Source: an uncultured Collinsella sp.
Lineage (GTDB): Bacteria; Actinomycetota; Coriobacteriia; Coriobacteriales; Coriobacteriaceae
Length of the DNA: 16,667 bases
Reading direction: 5' to 3'
Assembly (NCBI GenBank): GCA_958452935.1
Contig: CAUDVX010000036.1
Location: 1-16,667 of the forward strand
Below, piece by piece: positions 1-6,424 of this stretch. Numbering within the stretch: the first letter of the stretch is position 1; each line of letters begins with the position of its first letter. The notes under the pieces were generated by a model that was not told the DNA's origin, did not search any database, and saw nothing but the letters and a program-made list of their open reading frames with translations. The position numbers and the translations under genes are program-made.

Positions 1-52
1 ACCATGGGATCGCGACCGAGCGATTGTGGTGTGGTGGATGCAAGATCGGTCA

Positions 53-958
53 TCATAGGGCAAGCGCCGCCACGTTATTGTTGAAGTTACCGAGCGCGAC
101 GTCATCATCGCCGTAATGGCCGACCCATTGACATAGGTTGGTGTAACAGCCCCACAGATTGGCATACTGCTGATACCACTTTGACCGGGGCGAGAATGTC
201 TGACGACCGAACTCGGCTCGAATGACAAACATCTCCCCGACCAGGCTGTCGCACGGTCTGGGATCTCCCGTAGAGTTATAGGTCGAGACCACGTCATTGG
301 CACGAGAGACATAGCCGTCGAGCATGTTGTACTTGGTCACAAGCCAACTGTGAATGCTCTCTTCTTCAGCAGCGGAAAGGCCACCGGAGTTTGCATCGTT
401 GTCAGTGTTGCCGCCCGTCGAGCCGCCGTTTCCAGGCCCTCCGGTAGAGGAACCCGACCCAGAGCCGCCGCCCGAACTCGATGAATCCGAGCCGGAGCCA
501 GAAGTATCCGAGCTACCGGGCTTTCCGGACTGCTGGGCGTCCTGCTCCTTTTGCTGCTCGACCTTATTCACCGTTGCCGCCACGCTATTGTTGGACAATC
601 GATCGATGATCTTGGTGTTGGTGAGCACGATGGTTTTGCCATTGGCAAGCGTGACTTCGTTGTCCGGGGCCTCGGCGCCGTCCGCATCGTCGGTGCCAAA
701 CACAATATGCCCGACCACACTTGCCCAAGCATATCCAGTCGTGGTGCCCAGATCGCTTTTGACCTCATGCCCCACGCGCGGTTCGCGTGCGGCATGCGCC
801 TGCATCATGGACGGCACGGTCATGCCATAGGCAGAAACGCCAGCTATGACCAGCACCAGCGAGCACGATAGCAGTGCGTACGCCCGCGGCGCCAAGCCCA
901 GTCGGCGTCGTATGCGCACCGCGGCGCCGCGCTTTGTCTGAGTGCCACCGGGCCGCAT
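53..958 (-). CDS. Membrane-anchored protein of unknown function with Ser/Gly-rich linker
   Basis: I do not recognise this 301-residue protein. It starts with a basic N-terminus (RIRRR near residues 15-19), then one hydrophobic segment at about residues 26-47, which looks like an uncleaved signal-anchor. Residues about 48-140 form a first extracytoplasmic part, residues about 141-193 are an almost pure Ser/Gly/Asp/Asn linker, and residues about 194-301 form a helical-looking C-terminal part with three Cys (one in a DPRPC context, two in GCYTNLC). The predicted layout is therefore membrane anchor, spacer and exposed domain. The start at 958 is chosen because GGAGGAG lies 5 bases upstream; an in-frame ATG at 1015 has no Shine-Dalgarno but could be used on a leaderless transcript. 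It lies downstream of recR on the same strand, 245 bp away, and probably has its own promoter. A surface or cell-wall role is inference only. Confidence 0.75.
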   Translation of the reverse strand: MRPGGTQTKRGAAVRIRRRLGLAPRAYALLSCSLVLVIAGVSAYGMTVPSMMQAHAAREPRVGHEVKSDLGTTTGYAWASVVGHIVFGTDDADGAEAPDNEVTLANGKTIVLTNTKIIDRLSNNSVAATVNKVEQQKEQDAQQSGKPGSSDTSGSGSDSSSSGGGSGSGSSTGGPGNGGSTGGNTDNDANSGGLSAAEEESIHSWLVTKYNMLDGYVSRANDVVSTYNSTGDPRPCDSLVGEMFVIRAEFGRQTFSPRSKWYQQYANLWGCYTNLCQWVGHYGDDDVALGNFNNNVAALAL

Positions 959-963
959 GCGTT

Positions 964-970
964 CTCCTCC
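964..970 (-). promoter_or_regulatory. Ribosome binding site deciding the 958 start
   Basis: Read on the minus strand, GGAGGAG is followed after AACGC by ATG at 958. It is the strongest Shine-Dalgarno sequence near this gene and is why the shorter start is preferred over in-frame upstream codons. Confidence 0.7.
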
Positions 971-973
971 AAC

Positions 974-998
974 AAAAACACGCCGCTCGGGAGCGGCG
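974..998 (-). terminator. GC-rich hairpin with T-run in the leader before the 958 gene
   Basis: On the minus strand, CGCCGCTC pairs perfectly with GAGCGGCG across a CC turn (bases 981-998), followed at once by TGTTTTTG. This is the form of an intrinsic terminator. It could end read-through from ybaB-recR, or act as an attenuator, because it lies between the likely promoter (1021-1029) and the ribosome binding site (964-970) of the downstream gene. Confidence 0.5.
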
Positions 999-1020
999 CA
1001 TTCATTCGAATCCATATTTG

Positions 1021-1051
1021 AGTGTATCAGCGAACCAAAAAGGTTGCGCAA
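1021..1051 (-). promoter_or_regulatory. Extended -10 promoter candidate for the 53-958 gene
   Basis: On the minus strand TGATACACT (1029-1021) is an extended -10 box (TGN plus TACACT). TTGCGC at 1051-1046 is a possible -35 with a long 19-base spacer. The predicted start of transcription falls close to an ATG at 1015. Pattern match only. Confidence 0.4.
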
Positions 1052-1112
1052 CGAATGGACAAATTAAGGATGCGAGCGGAAGCGTCCATGCGATAAGCGG
1101 ATACGAAGCATC

Positions 1113-1166
1113 TTTGTTGCACAACAAACTCACAGTCGCACGGGGAAATTATGACTACCCCGTGCG
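1113..1166 (-). repeat. Two inverted repeats downstream of recR
   Basis: Bases 1137-1145 and 1158-1166 form a perfect 9-bp stem (CGCACGGGG with CCCCGTGCG) with a 12-base loop. Bases 1113-1119 and 1122-1128 form a 7-bp stem (TTTGTTG with CAACAAA) with a 2-base centre. They follow the recR stop in transcription order. The T-rich stretch after the first stem is weak, so this may be a poor terminator, an RNA-stabilising 3' structure, or a regulator site for the next gene. Confidence 0.35.
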
Positions 1167-1203
1167 TCGCGAGGAAAACATACGGCAGGAGCAGGCTCGC
1201 CAC

Positions 1204-1800
1204 CTAAATCGCGCGGCGGGCCTCGATGGCGCGGCCAAGCGTAAGCTCGTCGGCATACTCCAAGTCGCCGCCCACGGGAAGGCCGCTTGCCAGACGCGAC
1301 ACCTCGACGCCCAACGGCTTGATGGTACGGGCCAGATAGCTCGCCGTGGTCTCGCCCTCAATATTGGGGTTGGTGGCGATGATGACCTCGTGGATGTCCT
1401 CGTGGCCCAAGCGTGCCAGCAGCTCTCGAATGTGCAGCTGCTCGGGGCCAATCTTGTCCATGGGACTGATCACGCCGCCCAATACGTGGTAGAGGCCGTG
1501 GTAGCTGCCCGTGCGCTCGATCGCCTGGACATCGCGCGGCTCGCCCACCACGCAAATGCGAGTGGTATCGCGCATCGGGTCCTGGCAGATGGAGCACTCG
1601 TCGGCCGTGGCGTAGTTAAAGCAGCGGCTGCAAAAGTGGACCTCCTGCTTGACCTCCAGGATGGCCTCGGCCAGGCGGCGCGCCTCCTCGGCGTCGGCCT
1701 CCAACAGGTAATAGGCGATGCGCTGGGCCGACTTGGGACCAATGCCCGGCAGACGGCCCAGCTCATCGAGCAGTTTTTGCAGACTGTGGTTGGCACTCAT
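1204..1800 (-). CDS. recR: Recombination mediator RecR
   Basis: This 198-residue protein is full length for RecR, which works with RecF and RecO to load RecA at single-stranded gaps during recombinational repair in the cytoplasm. An N-terminal helix-hairpin-helix region carries LPGIGPKSAQR (residues 17-27). A four-cysteine zinc-binding site is seen at C57, C60, C69 and C72. From about residue 80 a Toprim fold follows, with ICVVGEPRDVQAIE and the conserved GGVISPMDKIGP stretch. The ATG at 1800 lies 13 bp after the ybaB stop with no convincing Shine-Dalgarno in between (the spacer is AT-rich), so translation is probably coupled to ybaB. The ybaB-recR pairing is classic and supports both calls. 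Confidence 0.97.
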   Translation of the reverse strand: MSANHSLQKLLDELGRLPGIGPKSAQRIAYYLLEADAEEARRLAEAILEVKQEVHFCSRCFNYATADECSICQDPMRDTTRICVVGEPRDVQAIERTGSYHGLYHVLGGVISPMDKIGPEQLHIRELLARLGHEDIHEVIIATNPNIEGETTASYLARTIKPLGVEVSRLASGLPVGGDLEYADELTLGRAIEARRAI

Positions 1801-1813
1801 ATATATGCGTGTC

Positions 1814-2134
1814 TTAGAACGGCATGCCCGGGATGTTGAGGCCGCCGGTGATGGCGCCCATCTGCTTGTTGGCGAGCTCGTTGACGCCGCGGACGGCCTC
1901 GTTGACGGCAGCCATGATCATATCCTGCAGCATATCGACGTCCTCGGGATCGAGCGCATCGGGATCGATGGTGAGGTTGACGAGCTCCATCTCGCCGTTA
2001 ACGGTCACCTTGACCATGCCGCCGCCGGCAGAGGCGTCGACGGTCTGGGACTTGAGGTTCTCCTGCGCGGCGGCAAGCTGCTCCTGCATCTTGCGAGCCT
2101 GCTTCATCATCTGCTGCATGTTCATACCGGCCAT
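1814..2134 (-). CDS. ybaB: YbaB/EbfC family nucleoid-associated protein
   Basis: A 106-residue protein of the YbaB/EbfC family, small dimeric DNA-binding proteins that coat the nucleoid and are nearly always encoded next to recR. Visible family features are the Met/Gln-rich N-terminal helix (MNMQQMMKQARKMQEQ), the central GGGMVKVTVNGE strand region, and the DMLQDMIMAAVNEA helix before a Gly/Met-rich C-terminus. The start at 2134 has AAAGGAG at a 5-base spacing. It is the first gene of a two-gene unit with recR. Its normal upstream partner dnaX is on the same strand but 835 bp away, with an oppositely oriented gene between them, so ybaB-recR needs its own promoter here. Confidence 0.95.
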   Translation of the reverse strand: MAGMNMQQMMKQARKMQEQLAAAQENLKSQTVDASAGGGMVKVTVNGEMELVNLTIDPDALDPEDVDMLQDMIMAAVNEAVRGVNELANKQMGAITGGLNIPGMPF

Positions 2135-2209
2135 GATGGCTCCTTTACGTGCGGCCGCACGCCGAGCTGCAAGGGCAGCCGGAGCACGGCGGGACTTTCA
2201 AACTCAAAA

Positions 2210-2218
2210 ATCGTACCA
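2210..2218 (-). promoter_or_regulatory. Extended -10 promoter candidate for ybaB-recR
   Basis: Read on the minus strand, TGGTACGAT is a TGN-extended -10 box (TACGAT, 2215-2210). No good -35 is visible. It would give a leader of roughly 70 bases before ybaB. A separate promoter is expected because dnaX no longer adjoins ybaB. Confidence 0.35.
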
Positions 2219-2296
2219 CGGCGCGAGGCCAGCGAGCGGGGCGGACGTGTTACCTCAGTCGATATACATGTCCTGGAGCGCAAGCCGCACCCATAG

Positions 2297-2331
2297 ATTA
2301 TGCAAAGTTGAATAATTCGCATCTGCATAAT
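2297..2331. repeat. Inverted repeat ATTATGCA/TGCATAAT in AT-rich intergenic DNA
   Basis: Perfect 8-base arms at 2297-2304 and 2324-2331 are separated by 19 bases. Each arm contains CATAAT reading outward, so both strands carry a -10-like hexamer. The repeat lies between ybaB and the divergent small membrane-protein gene, where an operator for a dimeric regulator would be placed. No -35 boxes are evident, so function is uncertain. Confidence 0.35.
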
Positions 2332-2434
2332 ATTTAAAGCTAAATCTTGTAGAGCCGGAATCCGACATTTAATGCGTACCACTAAATGGCTAAATGCCGA
2401 GCCACTACTCGAGGCGGCGCTCATGACGGCGAGG

Positions 2435-2440
2435 TATAAT
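2435..2440 (+). promoter_or_regulatory. Consensus -10 box for the 2475 gene
   Basis: A perfect TATAAT stands about 35 bases upstream of the ATG at 2475. The region 17 bases further upstream does not resemble TTGACA. The surrounding DNA is AT-richer than the flanking genes. Confidence 0.45.
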
Positions 2441-2474
2441 TTGATTGCCATAGATAGTAATTTGGAGGTGCCCC

Positions 2475-2948
2475 ATGAATGCCCCCAACGCGCTCCAAAA
2501 CATCCGCTCAAAACACCCCGTTGCATATGTGGTTCTCTATCTCTTTGTCGGCTGGGCATTGCTGGTTGTCATCACCCATGCCATAGCTTTTGGAGCAGAA
2601 CTGCTGATAGCCAGCTCGGACCAGCCCGTCGTCAAATGGGAGACGACCGATGAGTGCACCGACGGAACCCGAACCGTCTACTACAACAGCCCGTCCCTCT
2701 ATCAAGAGTTCAAGGTCAAGATAAAGGACTTCAAGATTGTCGATGCCGAGCTAGGCGTTTATTTGGCAATCGGAGCAACCATTAACGCCGAGCAAGTCGA
2801 GTACACGGACAGCCATGCGACGTATCGTATCGACCTCAGCATCCTAGGCCGACCGTCACGCACCTGTCTGCTCAAATGCGACATACGCGGCACCACGTTG
2901 CACATGTCCGAAATACAGATGCGCCCGGGCAAAGAGATCTCTTCTTGA
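2475..2948 (+). CDS. Small single-pass membrane protein of unknown function
   Basis: I do not recognise this 157-residue protein. Residues about 16-46 form a strong hydrophobic segment preceded by a short basic, Asn-rich N-terminus. The remaining ~110 residues are polar with alternating strand-like patterns and three Cys (C61 and a CLLKC pair), so a membrane-anchored extracytoplasmic domain is likely. GGAGG at 2464-2468 gives a good ribosome binding site 6 bases before the ATG, and a TATAAT box lies upstream. It is the only plus-strand gene between dnaX and ybaB, converges on dnaX with 21 bp between the stops, and splits a normally contiguous replication cluster. Base composition upstream is AT-richer than its neighbours, which suggests later insertion. 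It is probably a real gene because of its start signals and coherent membrane topology. Confidence 0.65.
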   Translation: MNAPNALQNIRSKHPVAYVVLYLFVGWALLVVITHAIAFGAELLIASSDQPVVKWETTDECTDGTRTVYYNSPSLYQEFKVKIKDFKIVDAELGVYLAIGATINAEQVEYTDSHATYRIDLSILGRPSRTCLLKCDIRGTTLHMSEIQMRPGKEISS

Positions 2949-2969
2949 GCAGCATACCCGCCCGCACGG

Positions 2970-5447
2970 TTACTCCACCGGCTTGAAGATGGTGGACTGA
3001 CCGAAGACGCTGCGGATGAGGGCCTTGGCCTCGTCCTCGGTCTGCGGGATGCTCGGGGCTGCGCCCTGATGGCCGAAGGGGCTGCCAGCACCGGGATTGG
3101 ATTCCCAGGGAGCGGCGGGGACGTCGTCGTTTGCAGAGGCTGCGGGTGCCACAGCAGCGGCCTTGGTCGCGGACGCCGCACCCGGCACGTCGAACGGGGG
3201 CAGATTGTCCCCGCCGGCATCGGCAGCAAAACCACCGACCATAGCATCGTCGTAGGGCACCTGCTCGGATTCCCATGGCGCAGCCTGCGCAGGCGGCTGA
3301 GCCATGGGGACGGACGCGCGCTCGGGCGCTCGGGGCGCGGGCTCGGTCGGGAGCTTGCCCGTGGCAGGAGCACCGGCAGGGTTGTCGGAGCGCAGCCAAG
3401 GGGCCTTGGCCAGGTCGGATGACTTGGGCGCAGGCGCGGCAGCGGACTTGGGCGCGGGGATCGGAGCAGCCGGTTTGGGCGCAGCGGGTTCAGGCGCCGA
3501 CGGGGTCGGTGCCGCTACCGGCGCCGCTTTTGGCTGCGTCGCGCTGGCGCTCGAGGATGCAGGGGGCACCGAGGACACGGGTTGCGGGTCCGCAGATACC
3601 GCAGCCCGTGCAGATGGAGAATGCTCCTCATGTTGAGGAGCCGGCGTGCCACCCCCATCCAGGACATAGTCGACGGTACGACGACCGAAGACCGCGCAGA
3701 CCGTCGGCAGGACCACCGACTGCGTATCGGCGCGACCGAGCATCTTGATGGCAAAAGTCGAACCCGCGGGGAACGAGACCGTGAGCTTGGAGCCGTCGTC
3801 GGCCGTGGCGCGGGCGTTGAGCAAAAGCCCTGCGTAGGAGGCCTGACGAGCCTTGACGCGCTCGACGACCTCGGCCCATTTGCGCTGGAGCTCGCCGGCG
3901 TCCTCAACCGCGGGGGTCTCGGCAGCACCGGCGGCGGCAACCTGGGCGGCGTTGTTGGGCTTGGACACCGACACGGTCGATGCAGCAGGCGCGGAAGCCG
4001 GAGCCGCAACGGGCTGAGGTGCAGGCGTTACAGGTCTGGGCGCCGGCGCAGGAGCCGCGGACTTGGTCGCAGGCTGGGCAGCCGGAACAGCAGCGCCGCG
4101 GTCCCAAGGCATACCGCCCTGGCGCGCGGACGTAGCAGCGGGGGCAGCGGATGCCGCCGGAGCGGCAGCACGAGCGCCCGAAATGAGCGTCGGCTGTTGG
4201 GCAGCAGCGGGTACGGATGCTGCAGGCGCGGCGGCCTGAGCAGCAGCCACGCTCGCCGGCACGGCGCCGTTGGCAATCATGGCCTCCAGGCGTGCCACGC
4301 GCTCGGCCAATGCCTCAATCGTTAAATCGGCCTCGGGACGCGCCAGACGCGTGCAGGCAATCTCGAGCACCAGGCGCACGTCGCTCGCGCCCCTCATCTC
4401 CAGTGCGGCATCGTCGAGCACCGTCAGCACGCGGGCCAGGCGGTCGGCAGGATGCTCGCCAAAGGCAGCGGCCTCGGCAGCAAGCGCCTCGGCCTGCTCG
4501 GAGCCGCCCTCAAACAGCTCGGCACGGGCACCGGCAACGCAGGCAACGTACACGTCGCGCACATGCGCCACCAGGTCGCGCGTCAGCTCCAGCAGGTCAT
4601 TGCCCTCCTCGACCTGCGCACGGATCAGTCCATAGAGCTCGGCAACATCGCGATCGGCAATGGCGCGGGAAAACTCGCCCAGAATCTGGTCCGAAACCTC
4701 GCCCAAAAGCGAGCGGGCGTCGTCCGCATGCACAGAACCGTTGCCAAAGACGCTCAGCTGCTCCAGCGTGGAAAGCGCGTCGCGCATACCGCCCTTGGCA
4801 TGGCGCGCCACAATGGCGAGTGCCTCGTCGTCGTAATCGAAGCCCTCCTGCTCGCACACGTAAGACAGGCGATGCTCGATATCCTCGTTGCCGATGCGGT
4901 GGAAATCGAAGCGCTGGCAGCGTGAGAGAATGGTCTCCAGAATCTTTTGCGGGTCGGTGGTGCACAGCACAAAGATCACGTGTGCCGGCGGCTCCTCAAG
5001 CGTCTTGAGCAGCGCGTTGAACGCCGCCGTCGTGAGCATGTGGACCTCGTCGATGATATAAATCTTGTACTTGCCGCGCACTGGGGCAAAGTTGACGGAG
5101 TTGATGATCTCCTCGCGCACGTTGTCCACGCCGGTACGGCTTGCGGCATCGAGCTCGTAGACATCGGGGTGGTTACCCTCGGCAATGAGCTCGCACTCCT
5201 CGCAAGTACCGTCGGGCATGCAGCCGCTTGCACCCTCGGCGCGCGCCGCCTCGGCATTGCGGCACAGCAGCGCCTTGGCCAGAATGCGCGCCATGGTGGT
5301 CTTGCCCGTGCCGCGCGGTCCGCAGAACAGGTAGGCGTGGGACAGGCGCCCCTCGGTGATGGCGTGCTCGAGCGTCGAGACGATATGCTGCTGGCCCACC
5401 ACGGAGTCAAAGGTGAGCGGGCGATACTTTCGGTACAACGATTCCAT
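2970..5447 (-). CDS. dnaX: DNA polymerase III subunit gamma/tau
   Basis: DnaX is the ATPase of the clamp loader, which opens the beta clamp and places it on primed DNA at the replication fork. This 825-residue protein begins with the typical SLYRKYRP motif. It has Walker A GPRGTGKT (43-50), a zinc-binding Cys set (C62, C76, C82, C85), Walker B IIDEVH (131-136) and the sensor/arginine-finger SRC motif (175-177). AAA+ lid and collar helices follow to about residue 375. After an Ala/Pro-rich linker, a second conserved block lies at about 515-597 (KWAEVVERVK through RRTVDYVLDG). A further ~200-residue Ala/Pro-rich tail ends in a conserved-looking short C-terminus (SVFGQSTIFKPVE). The start at 5447 is chosen because GGGAG lies 5 bases upstream and the family motif begins there. 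The linker contains a hairpin and a G-run that could affect decoding. Confidence 0.97.
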   Translation of the reverse strand: MESLYRKYRPLTFDSVVGQQHIVSTLEHAITEGRLSHAYLFCGPRGTGKTTMARILAKALLCRNAEAARAEGASGCMPDGTCEECELIAEGNHPDVYELDAASRTGVDNVREEIINSVNFAPVRGKYKIYIIDEVHMLTTAAFNALLKTLEEPPAHVIFVLCTTDPQKILETILSRCQRFDFHRIGNEDIEHRLSYVCEQEGFDYDDEALAIVARHAKGGMRDALSTLEQLSVFGNGSVHADDARSLLGEVSDQILGEFSRAIADRDVAELYGLIRAQVEEGNDLLELTRDLVAHVRDVYVACVAGARAELFEGGSEQAEALAAEAAAFGEHPADRLARVLTVLDDAALEMRGASDVRLVLEIACTRLARPEADLTIEALAERVARLEAMIANGAVPASVAAAQAAAPAASVPAAAQQPTLISGARAAAPAASAAPAATSARQGGMPWDRGAAVPAAQPATKSAAPAPAPRPVTPAPQPVAAPASAPAASTVSVSKPNNAAQVAAAGAAETPAVEDAGELQRKWAEVVERVKARQASYAGLLLNARATADDGSKLTVSFPAGSTFAIKMLGRADTQSVVLPTVCAVFGRRTVDYVLDGGGTPAPQHEEHSPSARAAVSADPQPVSSVPPASSSASATQPKAAPVAAPTPSAPEPAAPKPAAPIPAPKSAAAPAPKSSDLAKAPWLRSDNPAGAPATGKLPTEPAPRAPERASVPMAQPPAQAAPWESEQVPYDDAMVGGFAADAGGDNLPPFDVPGAASATKAAAVAPAASANDDVPAAPWESNPGAGSPFGHQGAAPSIPQTEDEAKALIRSVFGQSTIFKPVE
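3623..3656 (-). other. G-run followed by perfect 8-bp hairpin inside dnaX
   Basis: On the dnaX strand, GGGGG (3656-3652) is followed 10 bases later by GCTCCTCA-ACA-TGAGGAGC (3641-3623), an 8-bp stem with a 3-base loop. The -1 reading frame meets TGA at 3630-3628, inside the stem. The geometry resembles dnaX programmed frameshift sites, but the run is not an X XXY YYZ slippery heptamer in the correct phase. It may be coincidence. Confidence 0.3.
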
Positions 5448-5452
5448 GGGTG

Positions 5453-5457
5453 CTCCC
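5453..5457 (-). promoter_or_regulatory. Ribosome binding site deciding the dnaX start
   Basis: On the minus strand a G-rich GGGAG lies 5 bases before ATG 5447. It supports this start over in-frame upstream Met codons, which would add a non-conserved 37-residue extension. Confidence 0.65.
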
Positions 5458-5563
5458 CCGGGTATACTGAGTCTTGTTGCCGCGGCGGCCATGCGGTCGC
5501 ACGGCATACTGCATTCCATAATAACCCGTACGGCGAGCCCGCCGCGATAGGAGTCCAAAGAGC

Positions 5564-6280
5564 ATGGCAGACGCAGAGAGCAACCTCGTTCCCTCCGAAG
5601 CAGCCGACCAGGTCGAGGTCGCGCTCGAGGAGCAGGCCGCAGCCGATGACGGCATCCTGTACCTCAACGAGTACCAGTACGAAAACGACCTGGTCACCGA
5701 CTTCGCCCGCCTGGTCGCCTCGCCCAGGCGTCGCGGCTCGCTGTATGTCGCCGCGGCAGTTGCCGCGCTCATCGGCATCGGCATGCTGGTGGCCGGCGGC
5801 AGCTGGATCAAGTTCGGCGTCGTGTTGATCGTGTTCGGCGCCTTTTTGGCCTGGTGGAGCAAGAACCTGCACCACACGCTCGCCCGCGACTTTATCGACG
5901 CCGTCGAGGCCGACGAGTCCATGGGTGGCCGCTATCGCCGCGTCGCCGCCAACGAGGACGGCCTGATGGTTTGGGGCAAGAGCGGCAAGTCGCAGTTCTT
6001 CCCGTTTGACAAGCTCGACCACGTACTCGACGGCGAGCGCATCTTTGTGGCCATGTTCGCCGACCAGGGCGTGACGATCCCCAAGGACACCTTCGTCCGT
6101 GGCGATGCCGAGCAGTTCGGTCCCTTCCTCAAGGCCCGCATCAACAAAAAACTCCGCATCGAGACCAAGAAGAAGAAAATGAAGGCCGAGAAGGCCGCCG
6201 CCGAGGCCAAGCAGGGCGACAAGCCCCAGGACAACAAGGGCAAGCAGCGCAAGCAGAAGAAGAACAAGAAGAAGCGCTAA
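5564..6280 (+). CDS. YcxB-like membrane protein with Lys-rich tail
   Basis: A 238-residue protein with an acidic N-terminus, two adjacent transmembrane helices (about 60-80 and 84-102) and a C-terminal cytoplasmic domain. Its strand pattern (NEDGLMVWGKSG, then QFFPFDKLDHV, then FVAMFADQGVTIPKDTF) resembles the YcxB-like family, PH-like membrane-associated domains of unknown role. After about residue 195 comes a very Lys-rich, low-complexity tail running to the C-terminus, which could bind acidic phospholipids or nucleic acid. The ATG at 5564 has AGGAG at a 10-base spacing. It is divergent from dnaX with a 116-bp gap and precedes the kinase operon by 144 bp, so it is probably transcribed alone. 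Family assignment rests on visible pattern similarity and is moderate; function is unknown. Confidence 0.75.
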   Translation: MADAESNLVPSEAADQVEVALEEQAAADDGILYLNEYQYENDLVTDFARLVASPRRRGSLYVAAAVAALIGIGMLVAGGSWIKFGVVLIVFGAFLAWWSKNLHHTLARDFIDAVEADESMGGRYRRVAANEDGLMVWGKSGKSQFFPFDKLDHVLDGERIFVAMFADQGVTIPKDTFVRGDAEQFGPFLKARINKKLRIETKKKKMKAEKAAAEAKQGDKPQDNKGKQRKQKKNKKKR

Positions 6281-6335
6281 GGCCAAGCCAGACGGGCAGC
6301 CTCGCATCCCGCTATCCTCCCCATGCACCCGAGCG

Positions 6336-6344
6336 TGCTACACT
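6336..6344 (+). promoter_or_regulatory. Extended -10 promoter candidate for the kinase-cell wall operon
   Basis: TGCTACACT is an extended -10 box (TGN plus TACACT) about 80 bases before the first kinase start. No clear -35 is seen. It lies in the only sizeable gap upstream of the operon and uses the same TGNTACACT form as the candidate at 1021-1029. Confidence 0.4.
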
Positions 6345-6413
6345 AGCAGCATCTATGCCACCGCGAACGGCTCGGCCCCGCGCCCGCCGCTCGCAAACGA
6401 ACTTTAAACGCAC

Positions 6414-6418
6414 GAGGG
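6414..6418 (+). promoter_or_regulatory. Ribosome binding site deciding the first kinase start
   Basis: GAGGG is 6 bases before ATG 6425. The in-frame TTG at 6419 directly abuts the GAGGG with no spacer and cannot be served by it, so the ATG is preferred. Confidence 0.6.
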
Positions 6419-6424
6419 TTGGCC

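Noticed and set aside
9..24. ATCGC/GCGAT inverted repeat downstream of the first gene as a terminator
   Set aside because: The stem is only 5 bp and no T-run follows on the minus strand.
390..540. Repetitive Ser/Gly-coding DNA considered as a tandem repeat or CRISPR-like element
   Set aside because: It is irregular codon-level low complexity within the reading frame, with no constant repeat unit or spacers.
874..1839. 321-residue plus-strand frame over recR
   Set aside because: It is antisense to recR, whose product is a textbook match; no ribosome binding site or domain supports the plus-strand frame.
5461..5466. TATACC on the minus strand as the dnaX -10 box
   Set aside because: Transcription would start within or after the dnaX ribosome binding site, so it does not fit the SD-led start; no other dnaX promoter was convincing.
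4976..6328. 450-residue minus-strand frame across the dnaX 5' end and the YcxB-like gene
   Set aside because: It is out of frame with dnaX and antisense to the 5564-6280 gene, and its product has a shadow-like composition.
6281..6424. Terminator between the YcxB-like gene and the kinase operon
   Set aside because: I found no stable hairpin with a T-run in this gap.
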